DNA of 64,000 nt from Symbiodinium natans (Eukaryota; Sar; Dinophyceae; Suessiales; Symbiodiniaceae): positions 456,501 through 520,500 of the forward strand of contig CAJNDS010002097.1 of the NCBI GenBank assembly GCA_905221605.1. Reading direction: 5' to 3'. Below are positions 43,871 through 53,231 of this stretch, piece after piece (within the stretch, counting starts at the first letter, position 1; every line of letters starts with the position of its first letter). The notes beneath the pieces are model-generated. The model saw only the letters and a program-made list of their open reading frames with translations. It made no database searches and was not told the origin of the DNA. The translations under genes and the position numbers were made by a program.

Positions 43871-44066
43871 TACGATCTAGAATTGAAACCTAACCCGCCA
43901 ACCCTGCATCGTAAACAGCCCCCTAGACCCGAAACCAAAAAAGGACCGAAACCCACAAACCCTCCCCCCACTCGCTCCGCCCTAGCCTTGATCCCAGCAA
44001 ATGCCTGGGCGCACGCGAGGTGGGAGGTCCAGGATCTGGGTACTGGAGTTTCCATAAAAAGGGACC

Positions 44067-44297
44067 ATGTACCCTATCGCATACACCGTTTCCGTGCCGT
44101 CTGCTGCACGATGCGTGACTAATGTCAGAACGGTCTGCTTGACAGTCGGCAATCAAGCACTTGTTCGGCTTGTGACTGGTTGCATACAGTGTGGGCAAGA
44201 GGGGGGGTTCAACATGCAACTTGAAGCAGGAGCAACGAAGTATCTGTCCTTTCAGACAGCCACGCAAACTCTCAGGCGACATGTCTGGCATGTCTGA
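44067..44297 (+). CDS. Hypothetical protein, 76 codons
   Basis: ATG follows GGGACC and the frame reads PIAYTVSVPSAARCVTNVRT, QALVRLVTGCIQCGQEGGFN and KYLSFQTATQTLRRHVWHV then TGA. Six Cys-free stretches are separated by four Cys, with normal codon use. The opposite strand has a longer frame (43,923-44,339), but it runs into repeat codons at its end, so I prefer this strand. Confidence 0.35.
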   Translation: MYPIAYTVSVPSAARCVTNVRTVCLTVGNQALVRLVTGCIQCGQEGGFNMQLEAGATKYLSFQTATQTLRRHVWHV

Positions 44298-44344
44298 GCC
44301 AGAGGTTCTTTCCTTCGTGCTGTTTGGCTCCCCAATCATCCTCC

Positions 44345-44468
44345 AACCCTAAACCCTTAACCCTTAAACCCTAAACCCTTAAACCCTTAAACCCTTAACC
44401 CTTAAACCCTTAACCCTTAAACCCTTAACCCTTAAACCCTTAACCCTTAAACCCTTAAACCCTAAACT
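44345..44468. repeat. AACCCTT(A) 7- and 8-mer tract
   Basis: Units of AACCCTTA and AACCCTTAA alternate regularly, another private variant. Confidence 0.9.
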
Positions 44469-44471
44469 CAC

Positions 44472-45058
44472 GAACCATTCGCGCGCTCTGCCTCTTGATT
44501 TGTCTGCCGGGAACATGCTCCAAGCATCTCGGGTCCAACAGTACTCCCTGTCCCTGTCAGGAAGCTTCTTCAATGAAAGGGGATCTGAAGCCTTTGGTGC
44601 TGCGGAGGTCCCTCGGCCCCCTATAAGCCCTCAACCCCATGAATTTTTGCTGTGGAAGTTGGTTAAGATATCTGTCCCCCCTAGACCCCTCCAGAATGAC
44701 CACAAAGAATAAGGTAGGTTCCGTTTGCAGTACGTTCATGTATGTTCCCCTTCTACGGGTCAGTTTACTATGATGGCTCATCCCTCCCCTAAACCCGATA
44801 AGCCCTGGACCCCTAAACCCCGCAAGTGTCAGGGTTTAGGGTTTAGGGTTTAGGGTTTAGGGTTTAGGGTTTAGGGTTTAGGGTTTAGGGCTACCACCCA
44901 CCCTAAACCCCCCAACGCCCTCCAGCTCATCTGGACAAGATGCTTCCTCCGACAGCTCAAGGACCTCGATTTTCTGTTGCACCTCCGTTAGGGGGTTTTG
45001 AGGGCTTGGAGACTCTAAGGTATCGGGCTTCAGGATGCTTTTTGAACTGGAGCCGCTC
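44472..45058 (-). CDS. Two candidate exons
   Basis: Exon 45058-44909: GACAAG|G edge, about 50 codons reading SGSSSKSILKPDTLESPSPQ, NPLTEVQQKIEVLELSEEAS and CPDELEGVG, ending at a GG|GTTTAG edge. Exon 44553-44472: CTGACAG|G edge, reading REYCWTRDAWSMFPADKSRG and RAREWF, with a consensus donor TTC|GTGAGT. The first is acidic with a short predicted helix. Linkage is by strand and proximity only. Confidence 0.5.
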
Positions 45059-45512
45059 CTTGTCAGCAGGGTTTAGGGTTTAGGGCTTAGGGCTCAGGGC
45101 ATAAAGGGGGTTATGCTTTAGGGGCTTCGGGTTTACGCATTGTCAGGGCCTTGCAGGGCCTTTGAGGGCTTGTTCTAAATGCCTTACAAGCCCGTTTAAG
45201 AATTGGGGCCTGCAACGGCCTGCAAGGTTTAGGGCTTTCGAAGGGCTTTGGGGCTTTGGCCCGAGTTCTGATCGTTCGTCTGAGCAAAACAAACAACCAG
45301 TCCTTGTAGCCTGCTGGCTCAGTCAGAGATCAGGTTTCAAGCTTTAGGCCTCATAGGCTTCAGGCTTGCTGTACAGATATTAACAGCTGTGAGCCGGAAC
45401 GGGTTACAGTTTTGGGGCCAGAGGGTTTTCGTATTATTGATATTAGTATAGTAGGGATGTATTTGTGTTAGCGGGAATCGGGAAATCAGGAAGTCGGGAA
45501 AGGGGTTTTTAG

Positions 45513-45589
45513 CACATTTGGGAGTGAATCCGGAAGCGGGCTTGAAACAGGCCATTCAGAAGGAGTGCATCGGCAACATGGTGCTGAAG
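45513..45589 (+). CDS. Candidate exon
   Basis: TTTTTAG|CA edge, 25 codons HLGVNPEAGLKQAIQKECIG and NMVLK, and a donor AAG|GTTTAG formed by the first unit of the repeat that follows. Strong GC3. Confidence 0.5.
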
Positions 45590-45849
45590 GTTTAGGGCTT
45601 GGGGCGTAGGGCTTACGGGCAGGGGGTCTAGGGTTTGGGGTTGAGGGGTGCGGCACAGGGCAGGTTTGCACCCTAAACCCGAAACCCCAAGGCCTCAAAC
45701 GACGAAAGCCCCGAGCCCGGAAGGCCCAAATCCCCCCTCCAATTTTCCCTGTGAGCCCTGGAGACCCTAGAGCCCCAAGCCCTGAACCCTAAACCCTTTA
45801 ACCCTAAGCCCGTAAACCCTTAACCCTTAACCTCTTCAAGTGTAGGGGT

Positions 45850-45950
45850 TAGGGTTTAGGGTTTAGGGTTTAGGGTTTAGGGTTTAGGGTTTAGGGTTTA
45901 GGGTTTAGGGTTTAGGGTTTAGGGTTTAGGGTTTAGGGTTTAGGGTTTAC
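45850..45950. repeat. TTTAGGG tract, about 14 units
   Basis: Perfect units bordering the minus-strand candidate exon at 45,957. Confidence 0.95.
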
Positions 45951-45956
45951 CCCCCC

Positions 45957-46032
45957 CTGCCCAGGGCCTCCTTCAGCTCGACCTTTCGGTACTTCGGCTG
46001 GTAGATCTGCTGGCCATGGCCTTTCTCTACAG
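45957..46032 (-). CDS. Candidate exon
   Basis: CCCCAG edge, reading VEKGHGQQIYQPKYRKVELK and EALG with nearly all G/C third positions. It is flanked by TTTAGGG on both sides. Product unknown. Confidence 0.5.
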
Positions 46033-46517
46033 CTGGGGTTTAGGGTTTAGGGTTTAGGGTTTAGGGTTTAGGGTATCGGTAGAGGGTGTATAGGGTTTAG
46101 GGCTACTTGCAGGTTGATGGCTGGTTAAGGGCTTAGGGTTGCGGATTTAGGAAAGTAGGTTCGGACAGTTGCGAATGGGCTTCTAGCTGGGGGCAGATGC
46201 AGATCCACTAGATTGCAACCTTGCTTGGGGGACTTTTCAAAGCCTGGCTTAAGCTTGATTAAGGTGGATTGAGGGTTTGGGGTTTAGGGTTTCGGGTTTG
46301 CCGTTCGGGTTCAGATTTGCGGGGCTTTCGGGCTTGGGCGATGGGCCAAGGTTCAAGTGTTCAAGTAGCCTCCCTTGCCCGAACCCCCATGCTATGTCCT
46401 CCTTCAAAGGCGGGGGGCGGGGGGTGAGCGGGGCTTGGCTCTCCAAGGATTTGGGGTTTAGGGTTTAGGGTTTAGGGTTTCGGGTTTAGGGTTTAGGGTG
46501 TAGGGTTTAGGGTAAGT

Positions 46518-46582
46518 TCAGCAACCCGCCTCGGGCCCGGCCGTGGGCGTGATGGGCCCGTCCTGCTGGAGCTGTTTCGACA
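46518..46582 (-). CDS. Candidate C-terminal exon
   Basis: Reads LSKQLQQDGPITPTAGPEAG, Cys and TGA at 46518. A CTCCAGCAG|G acceptor would make it begin at DGPIT. GC3 is about 95 percent. It may end the minus-strand gene whose exons lie at 47.4-47.9 kb. Confidence 0.45.
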
Positions 46583-47029
46583 GCCCTAAACCCAGGGTTT
46601 AGGGTTCCCGAGTTTTAGGGTTCAGGGTTTAGGGGCCTCAGGGTTTTACCCTAAACCCCAAACCCTGAACAAGGCTATTGTAGCCAGAGAAACCTATTGC
46701 TATCATGCTTGTAATCGGAGCTTTTATCCACGAACCTCCAAGTAGACTCCTAAGCCCCCTTTACACCCTGAACCACCTTAAAACCCACTAAAGCCCTTTC
46801 CTCAAGAATCGTCACCGCGCGTCGGGTCGCGCGTTCAGGCCCCGAGTGGCAGAACCCCACACGTTGAGGATTGATGGCTTGAGGGTTTTGGGGGTTTTGG
46901 GTTTTGGGTTTTTAGGAGACTCTAAACCCTAAACCCTAAACCCTAAACCCTAAACCCTAAACCCTAAACCCTAAACCCTAAACCCTAAACCCTAAACCCT
47001 AAACCCATCCTCAGGCTTGAGTGCAAATG

Positions 47030-47054
47030 AAGAGAAGATTCGGGCGGACCCTGT
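47030..47054 (-). repeat. Duplicated tip of an exon
   Basis: 25 bp, GAAGAGAAGATTCGGGCGGACC and flanks, repeat the 5' edge of the exon at 47,420-47,727 together with its CACAG acceptor. Both copies are followed by the same GGTTTAGGGTTTGGA start of a G-rich tract. Confidence 0.8.
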
Positions 47055-47415
47055 GAGGTTTAGGGTTTGGAAGTTTAGGGGTTTAGGGGTTTAGGGGTTT
47101 GGGGTTTAGGGGTTTAGGGGTTTAGGGGTTTAGGGGTTTAGGGGTTTAGGGGTTTAGGGGTTTAGGGGTTTAGGGTTTAGGGGTTTGGGGGTTTAGGGGT
47201 TTTAGGGGTTAGGGGTTTAGGGGTTTAGGGGTTTAGGGTTAGGGGTTTGGGGGGGTTTAGGGGTTTAGGGGTTTAGGGGTTTAGGGGTTTAGGGGTTTAG
47301 GAGTTTGGGGGTTTGGGGGTTTAGGGGTTTAGGGGTTAGGGGTTTAGGGGTTTAGGGGTTTAGGGGTTTAGGGGTTTGGGGGTTTAGGGGTTTGGGGGTT
47401 TAGGGGTTTAGGGTT
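47055..47415. repeat. TTTAGGGG (8-mer) tract, ~360 bp
   Basis: About 43 units of the G4 variant with TTTGGGGG and TTAGGGG forms. One of the two longest variant tracts in the window. Confidence 0.95.
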
Positions 47416-47419
47416 CCTT

Positions 47420-47942
47420 AGAGCTTTGGTGCTGCGTGAGGTCTTTCGCGCAATATTGCCCGCTGCTGAAGGGCCTTGCATAACTGCAACGACGGCATGC
47501 CCCATGTATTTCTTTGGAACATCCATGGCTTTGTGCGCCGTCATGGAGGCGAGAAAGTAGCGGCGCACGTTTGCCGGTGAGGGGTCTTTCAACCACGCCT
47601 GGCGCTCGGCCAGCGCGCAACAGATGCCCCGAAGGCGCAGTGTAGGCAGGGAGATGCAGAAGTCCCTGTACAGCTGGAACTCTTGAGCGCGCGTGAAGAG
47701 AAGATTCGGGCGGACCCTGTGCTGCATGGGGTTTAGGGTTTGGAGGTTTAGGGTTTAGGGTTTAGGATTTAGGGGTTTAGGTTTTAGGGGTTTAGGGGTT
47801 TAGGGTTTATGGTGGGTTTAGGGTTTAGGGTTCAAACTACACCCCGCAACCTAAGCTGTCCTGGATGGCCTCGTGCAGGCATGGGGGCGTGTGCAGGGTA
47901 ACACCGAGCTTGGACCAGCTACAGCTGCAAGAGGCGAGACTC
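47420..47942 (-). CDS. Two candidate exons, product unknown
   Basis: Exon 47942-47851 (GAGAAG|G; SCSCSWSKLGVTLHTPPCLH, EAIQDSL; donor TTAG|GTTG). Exon 47727-about 47420 reads MQHRVRPNLLFTRAQEFQLY, RDFCISLPTLRLRGICCALA, ERQAWLKDPSPANVRRYFLA, SMTAHKAMDVPKKYMGHAVV and AVMQGPSAAG. A CACAG|G acceptor falls just inside the ATG, so the Met is probably internal. About 100 codons without a stop and normal residue mix make this one of the better exons. Confidence 0.55.
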
Positions 47943-47979
47943 CTTCTCTGGTAGCGGGGCCGAGTGTTTAGGGCTTACC

Positions 47980-48075
47980 CTAAACCCTAAACCCTAAACC
48001 CTAAACCCTAAACCCTAAACCCTAAACCCTAAACCCTAAACCCTAAACCCTAAACCCTAAACCCTGAACCCTACT
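47980..48075. repeat. CCCTAAA tract
   Basis: About 13 near-perfect units. Confidence 0.95.
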
Positions 48076-48436
48076 GTTTTTCGGCCTGCATATTCTCAGA
48101 GAGGCTCATGACTCGCATAAATCCTGAAGAAATTCCTTAAAGGTGTGTATATATATATATGTATATATAGGCCTTAAGTCCCTCATTCCCTACAAAGAAC
48201 CAGGGCATGCTCTATATAATCCCTTAAAGGGGTATATATATATATATGTATACATATATATATATATATAGGGCCGATGCCAGGTCGACAAGGTCTCTCA
48301 CAATCGGACCCTAAACCCTGAACCCCAAACCCCGAACCCTAAACCCTAAACCCTAAACCCTTACCCTAAACCCTAAACCCCAAACCCTTATCCCTTGACC
48401 CCTCACCCCCCCGGGAGAGCGTAAGGCTTCTTGCAG

Positions 48437-50119
48437 GCCGCGGACGTCGAGAACCCGGGGCAGCAAGTTGTTTTCTAAGTGCGCTCGTATCGAGGGTGGC
48501 GGCAAGACCTCCACCTCTCGTGTCTCGTGTGTGTTCCGATCACGGAAAATTCAGCGCCAGGGAGCTACTAGATCTTTCCGGCTGCTTCTGGGAGCATTCG
48601 AGCGCGAGAGCCAATGTCTCAGAACAACGATTTGCCATGAGTAGTAACCCAAGAACGAAAGGGTCCCGTATATCGTGGCAGCCAAAGACTTGAAAAGGGC
48701 GTCTAGCTGGGCTCAGGGGGTGAGAAGGGGACCTAACCCCGAAGAAAACAAAGAATCATGCAATCTTTAGGAAGTCGAGCAACTCTACCTTCCCTAGACC
48801 CAAGAGTAACCTAGGAATGAGAAAGAGTGCCCCTTGTGGTTTAAAGGGGCTTAAAAGGGTACCTACAAAACATAAGGGCCGACTCTGGGTCCCCTCGTAT
48901 TCCAGCCTTCTAGTCCCTTTGGCCTGGTCCTCCCGCGCTATCAGCAAGTACATGCCTGCCTCAGGGTTTAGGGTTTAAGGTTTAGGGTTTAGGGTTTAGG
49001 GTTTAGGGTGTAGGGCTTAGGGTTTAGGGTTTAGGGTTTAGGGTTTGGGTTTAGGGTTTAGGGTTTAGGTTTAGGGTCCAGAATTCCTCAGATCTGCTCT
49101 GTCTGAAAGAACCAGCAGTCCCCAGCATCTCTGCATAAGCCGACTGTCTACTAGGTGTCATCCACGTCGGCAGCCGTAACCCCCTAAATCGTAAACCCCT
49201 GCACCCTAAGCCCTAAGCACCAAGACCCCGAAACCCCTCAACCCCTATAGCCTAAACCCCTCAACCCCTAAACCCCTCAACCCTAAACCCCTCAACCCTC
49301 AACCCTCAGCCCCTGAACCAACCCCTAAACCCTAAACACCAAAGGCCCTAAACCCTAAACCCCTCAACACTAAACCCCTCAATCCTAATCCCCGAACCCG
49401 GCTTCATATTTTAGGGTTTAGGGTTCACGGTTTCGTGTCTGGGTATCAAAGGGCTACGCCTATTTCTCTAGGTTCGAGGTTTGGGCTTTGCCTTTGGGAG
49501 AGGGTGAGGGTTTGGGGCTTTGAGGCTTGGTCCTGGAATAGTATGTGGTTTAAGGCTTCACAGTATCAACAGCACTCCGCCAACACACCGGCATGGATTG
49601 AGAAACGCGCCTTTGGCGTCGACTCGATCTGCGTTTTCCAGCATTGCTGAGATTGCAGATCGGAACACCCAAGGATGCTCTTGGCACCCTGTCAACCTGA
49701 CTAACTTAGTTGCTGAGTTCATAACCCCCCAAAAACGTGTACAGCTTCAGCTCGAGAGGGGATTATGGTACCCCAAAAAGTGTAAAGTGTACTCACTCAG
49801 CTACCAAGCTAAACCCAAAACCCAAAACCCTAAACTTTAAACCCCTGCGAAAGTCTAAAGCCTTGAAGCCGCAGCACTAGTCGAAGGTTCGCGATACTTG
49901 GAGGTTCATGGTACTTGGTAACCCAATTATCACTGTACTTCCAACCCTATCAGGGCACTTAATGGGCTCATATTTGGGTTAGAACTAGGTTTCTAAGTAC
50001 CCTGAACCTCCAAGTAGCAGGGCATCTAAAACCCTTGAGGCTTCATGTGGGGTTTCGTTTTCCAGATTGGCTGGTTGTCTCTGCTAGCTGCTAGAAAGGC
50101 TCTTGCGCCCGAAAACTAG
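48437..50119 (+). CDS. Plus-strand candidate exons, last one with a strong acceptor
   Basis: 48437-48466: GGCTTCTTGCAG|G, AADVENPGQQ, donor CAA|GTTG (or a stop at 48,478 if read through). 49564-49650: CTTCACAG edge, reading YQQHSANTPAWIEKRAFGVD and SICVFQHC. 50066-50119: GGTTTCGTTTTCCAG|A, reading IGWLSLLAARKALAPEN then TAG. The last exon has the best pyrimidine tract in the region and follows a family-2 hairpin. Whether all three are one gene is not shown. Confidence 0.4.
48960..49080. repeat. TTTAGGG tract
   Basis: About 15 units with six-base slips. Confidence 0.9.
49897..50014. mobile_element. Hairpin repeat, family 2, full length
   Basis: TA-CTTGGAGGTTCATGGTAC on the left and GTACCCTGAACCTCCAAG-TA on the right, consistent with a TA target. 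Confidence 0.85.
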
Positions 50120-50504
50120 GGTTTAGGGCTTAGGGCTTAGGGTTTAGGTCTATAGGGCTCTAGGGTAAAGCTCGAGAGCTAAGTGATCCTAAGTCTCAGA
50201 GTTGCGGGGGGGGTTCCGAACTCTCAAACCCCTAAGCCTTCACCCTAAAATTCGGAACTTGAGCTGTCAGGGCCTGATCCTACCCTACAGTATGCTCCTA
50301 AACCAAAAACCTGGTCTCAGGGAAAGGTTGCCCCTCCCCCCCCCCCCCCCCCCCGTAGCCGAAGAATGAAACAGGGTGAACTTTGTTTGTTTCGTCGTCT
50401 ACAAACGGATGAATAAGGCATAGTTCGTAAGATTTTTTTGGCAGGCTTAGACAGCTAGGATCTGATGCTTTAGGGTTGAAGTTTAGGATCTAGGGTGGCA
50501 CAAC

Positions 50505-50575
50505 TTACCCACCTCAAAATAGCCCTGGTGGGTAAAGAACTTACCCACCAGGTCAAAATAGCCCGGAGTGGGTAC
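50505..50575. repeat. Small hairpin with ACTTACCCACC arms
   Basis: ACTTACCCACC and GGTGGGTAAAG are followed by ACTTACCCACCAGGTCAAAA and GAGTGGGTA, a nested inverted and direct repeat of ~70 bp. Confidence 0.7.
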
Positions 50576-50833
50576 TACATACGAAATCTGCGAACCCTAA
50601 ACCCCAGAAACCCTTGGCTCTACAACCCTTAAGCCCTACACCTTGAATCCCATGGCGGCAGATGCCTGTTGGCTCACTCGTCCGCTGTACCTCACGATTA
50701 GCTGGGCATGACATCTTGTATATTGGGGTTAGGGTTCAGGGTTGAGGGTTTACAAGTTTCAAATTTTTTGACCTTGTCGATAGGAGTCAATCGGCTTAGG
50801 CATGGGAAATCGTCTGTGGGTGCTGTTCTTGGG

Positions 50834-50960
50834 GTAGTTTCATGGTCCCTTAGTATGGGCCCTGGAAGGGGTACCCTTATACACCCTATACACATTAAGG
50901 GCCCTTACATCAGAACCCTTTGGGGGAGGTTATGGACCATATTAAGGGTCCATGAAACTA
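50834..50960. mobile_element. Hairpin repeat, family 4, uninterrupted copy
   Basis: Ends GTAGTTTCATGGTCCCTTA and TAAGGGTCCATGAAACTAC are inverted repeats. Internal TACCCTTATACACCCTATA is contiguous. Confidence 0.8.
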
Positions 50961-51008
50961 CACTCCTAAAATCTGAATCCTAAACCCTAAACCTTGGGGG
51001 CTTCGGGC

Positions 51009-51060
51009 CTTGCCGCAGCATGTTCATCTCGTGATCCAGGGTGACGATTCGCATGCCGTC
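51009..51060 (-). CDS. Candidate exon
   Basis: TTCTCCAG|G acceptor, 17 codons DGMRIVTLDHEMNMLRQ, GC donor CAAG|GCCC. It is followed on the sense strand by no clear partner. Confidence 0.5.
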
Positions 51061-51298
51061 CTGGAGAACTTCGGGGCTTCGGAGTAAACCCTGACGCCCC
51101 AAATGCTTGTAGAGCGTTTTGTGGTGATTTTCCTAGGGCTTTATTTGGTTGCTTATGGGTTTGTCTAGAAATTTGCTCGGGTTTTATAGCGTTTTGTCGG
51201 GTCTAGGAGTTTAGACCCTGGGGTTTAGGTTTTAGGGTTGAGGCGTTATCTTCTAAATCCACCGACCCCCAACCTTACCTACTGCAAACCCCCAAGGC

Positions 51299-51618
51299 CT
51301 AGCGGAAGCTCTCTGGCACAGGGCCCTCCTTGACAGGCGTGTAGCACGTCTTGATGCGATTCCCCTGGTACAGCGCCTGAAAGTTCAAGGGGGGGCGGGG
51401 AAATAAAAGGTTTGTTGTGCAGGGGTTTGTACACCTCCAAGAAAAGGGACTGATGAAGTACGTAGTAAAATAGAAAGTCGTTCCTCAGAAAAACCCTGCC
51501 AAACCCAACTTCTCCGATTCCCCGGCCCATCGACCCTAAACCCAAAACCCCCCCAAAGGAAACGAGGGGAGGCTTCCAGACTGTTGAGCGCTCACCTGCG
51601 AAGAGTCCGCGTTGTAGG
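51299..51618 (-). CDS. Gene end with one canonical GT-AG intron
   Basis: Exon 51618-51596 (CTCCCCAG|CC; YNADSSQ) and last exon 51376-51299 (ALYQGNRIKTCYTPVKEGPV, PESFR, TAG). The 219-bp intron begins CAG|GTGAGC and ends CTTTCAG|G, in phase 0. This is the clearest spliceosomal intron in the window and fixes the strand. The product is not recognised. Confidence 0.65.
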
Positions 51619-51830
51619 CTGGGGAGGTTTAGGGTGTAGGGAGGAGGGTAGGAGCCTGAATAATTTGAATAGAGTGTTGGGGGGAGGGGGGGGGGGGGTT
51701 ATTATGGTATAATATACAGGGACCACAAGGGAACATGATTAGGGTGTTATCGTCTTCCCCCGTCTGCCCCTGAAACGAAGCGCCGGAGTCGCTAGCATCA
51801 ACAGCACAACGTCATCTCGGAGGCTATTAG

Positions 51831-52000
51831 GGTAGTTACATGGTCCCTGAGTATGGGCCCGAAAAGGGGGCGGTTTACGGCCTAGGGTTTATAGGGTTTA
51901 GGGTTTAGGGTTCACCTTATATACCCTATACAACCCAAGGGCCATACTTGAGAACCCTCTAAAGAAGCTAAGGGACCAAACAAAGAGCCCGTGAAACTAC
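51831..52000. mobile_element. Hairpin repeat, family 4, interrupted by TTTAGGG
   Basis: Same ends as the 50.8 kb copy (GTAGTTACATGGTCCCTGA and a GTGAAACTAC end), but about 43 bp of TTTAGGG-type sequence (51,871-51,913) lies between the left arm and the CCTTATATACCCTATA segment. Confidence 0.75.
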
Positions 52001-52084
52001 CCTTAGAAAGGCTGACATTTCAGGGTTCAGGGTTCAGGGTTTAGGGTTTAAAGGGTTTAGGGTTTAGGGTTTAGGGTTTAGGGT

Positions 52085-52144
52085 TTACCTACGTGGACGG
52101 TTGCAAGTGGCCCCAAACAAGGCGGCCAATGATTTTCTACAGCC
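52085..52144 (-). CDS. Candidate exon
   Basis: GTGAAAG|G edge and CGTAG|GTAAAC donor, frame LAVENHWPPCLGPLATVHV. The same island is open on the plus strand, so strand is uncertain despite the good donor. Confidence 0.35.
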   Translation of the reverse strand, partial: GCRKSLAALFGATCNRPRR

Positions 52145-52526
52145 AACCTTTCACTCCGGCGATTTTGTTACCCATGAGCCCCGAAACCCTGTGGTTATAA
52201 GTACGGATACAAGTGGGGTTTAGGGTGCCGGTTCATAAGGTTTAGGGTTTGGGGTTTAGGGGTTTTTGGGGCTTAGGGTTGCTTTTTCTAACCGTGACCG
52301 GATGGGCCTCACAGGCCCCGCAAATGCCGGCGCGACCTACGGCAGAGCCCCAGCAAGGGGTTGAAGGGGGTTGAAGGGGGTTCAGGGGTTTAGGGTTTAT
52401 AGGGGGTTTAGGGCTTTGGGGCTGTAGGGCTTTAGGGCTTCCGGACTTTAGAGTTTCAGGGCTTCAGTGCTTCAGGGCTTCTAGGGATTCAGGGTCTAGC
52501 GCTTGGGGCTTAAGGTTTTAGAGCTT

Positions 52527-53186
52527 CTAGAGAGCTGCAAAGGCATGGGCCTCGAAGGCGCAAAGGGGGCCCTGCTTCAAACCCTAAACCCTAAACCCTA
52601 AACCCAGAATCCTAAACCCTAAACCCTAAACCGCAGCTCTTTCCCGAGTCATAAGGGTCACTGCCGTGCCCCCCAACCTCCAAACTGCGGTGGGCTTAGG
52701 GGGCCCTACACAAATTCCAACTTCCATGGGTTCGAAGGGTTTAGAGTTTAAGGTTTAGGGTTTAGGGTGTAGGATGTAGGGTGTAGGGTTTAGGGTAGGT
52801 TTTACAAGGGTTAGGGCCCACAAAACTGTAAGAAGGTATTCCAAGCCAACCCCTATAAAGGAAGCACCCTATAATCGTTCATCTTGGAATTGAGCCAATT
52901 CGCCTTTGATTCTCCCAACTATAGCAGAGTCCCCCTTGCACGCCAAGCCAGAGGCCTTCTTGAGGTTGTAGTTCAGGGCACGAACAACTGGGCTCATCAT
53001 GCCCTGAACCCTAAACCCTAAACCCTAAGCCCTAAACCCTAAAAACTAGCAGCCTCGGGCTACCAAAGATCATGGAGCAGCTCCACTGATGCCTCCCTTC
53101 CGGACGAACATAATAGGGGGGGGGGGGGGGGGGGAGTAATGACGAACAGTATTCCCTGATGGTCCCTTTATATAGATATATGGCAA

Positions 53187-53231
<45 letters not shown>

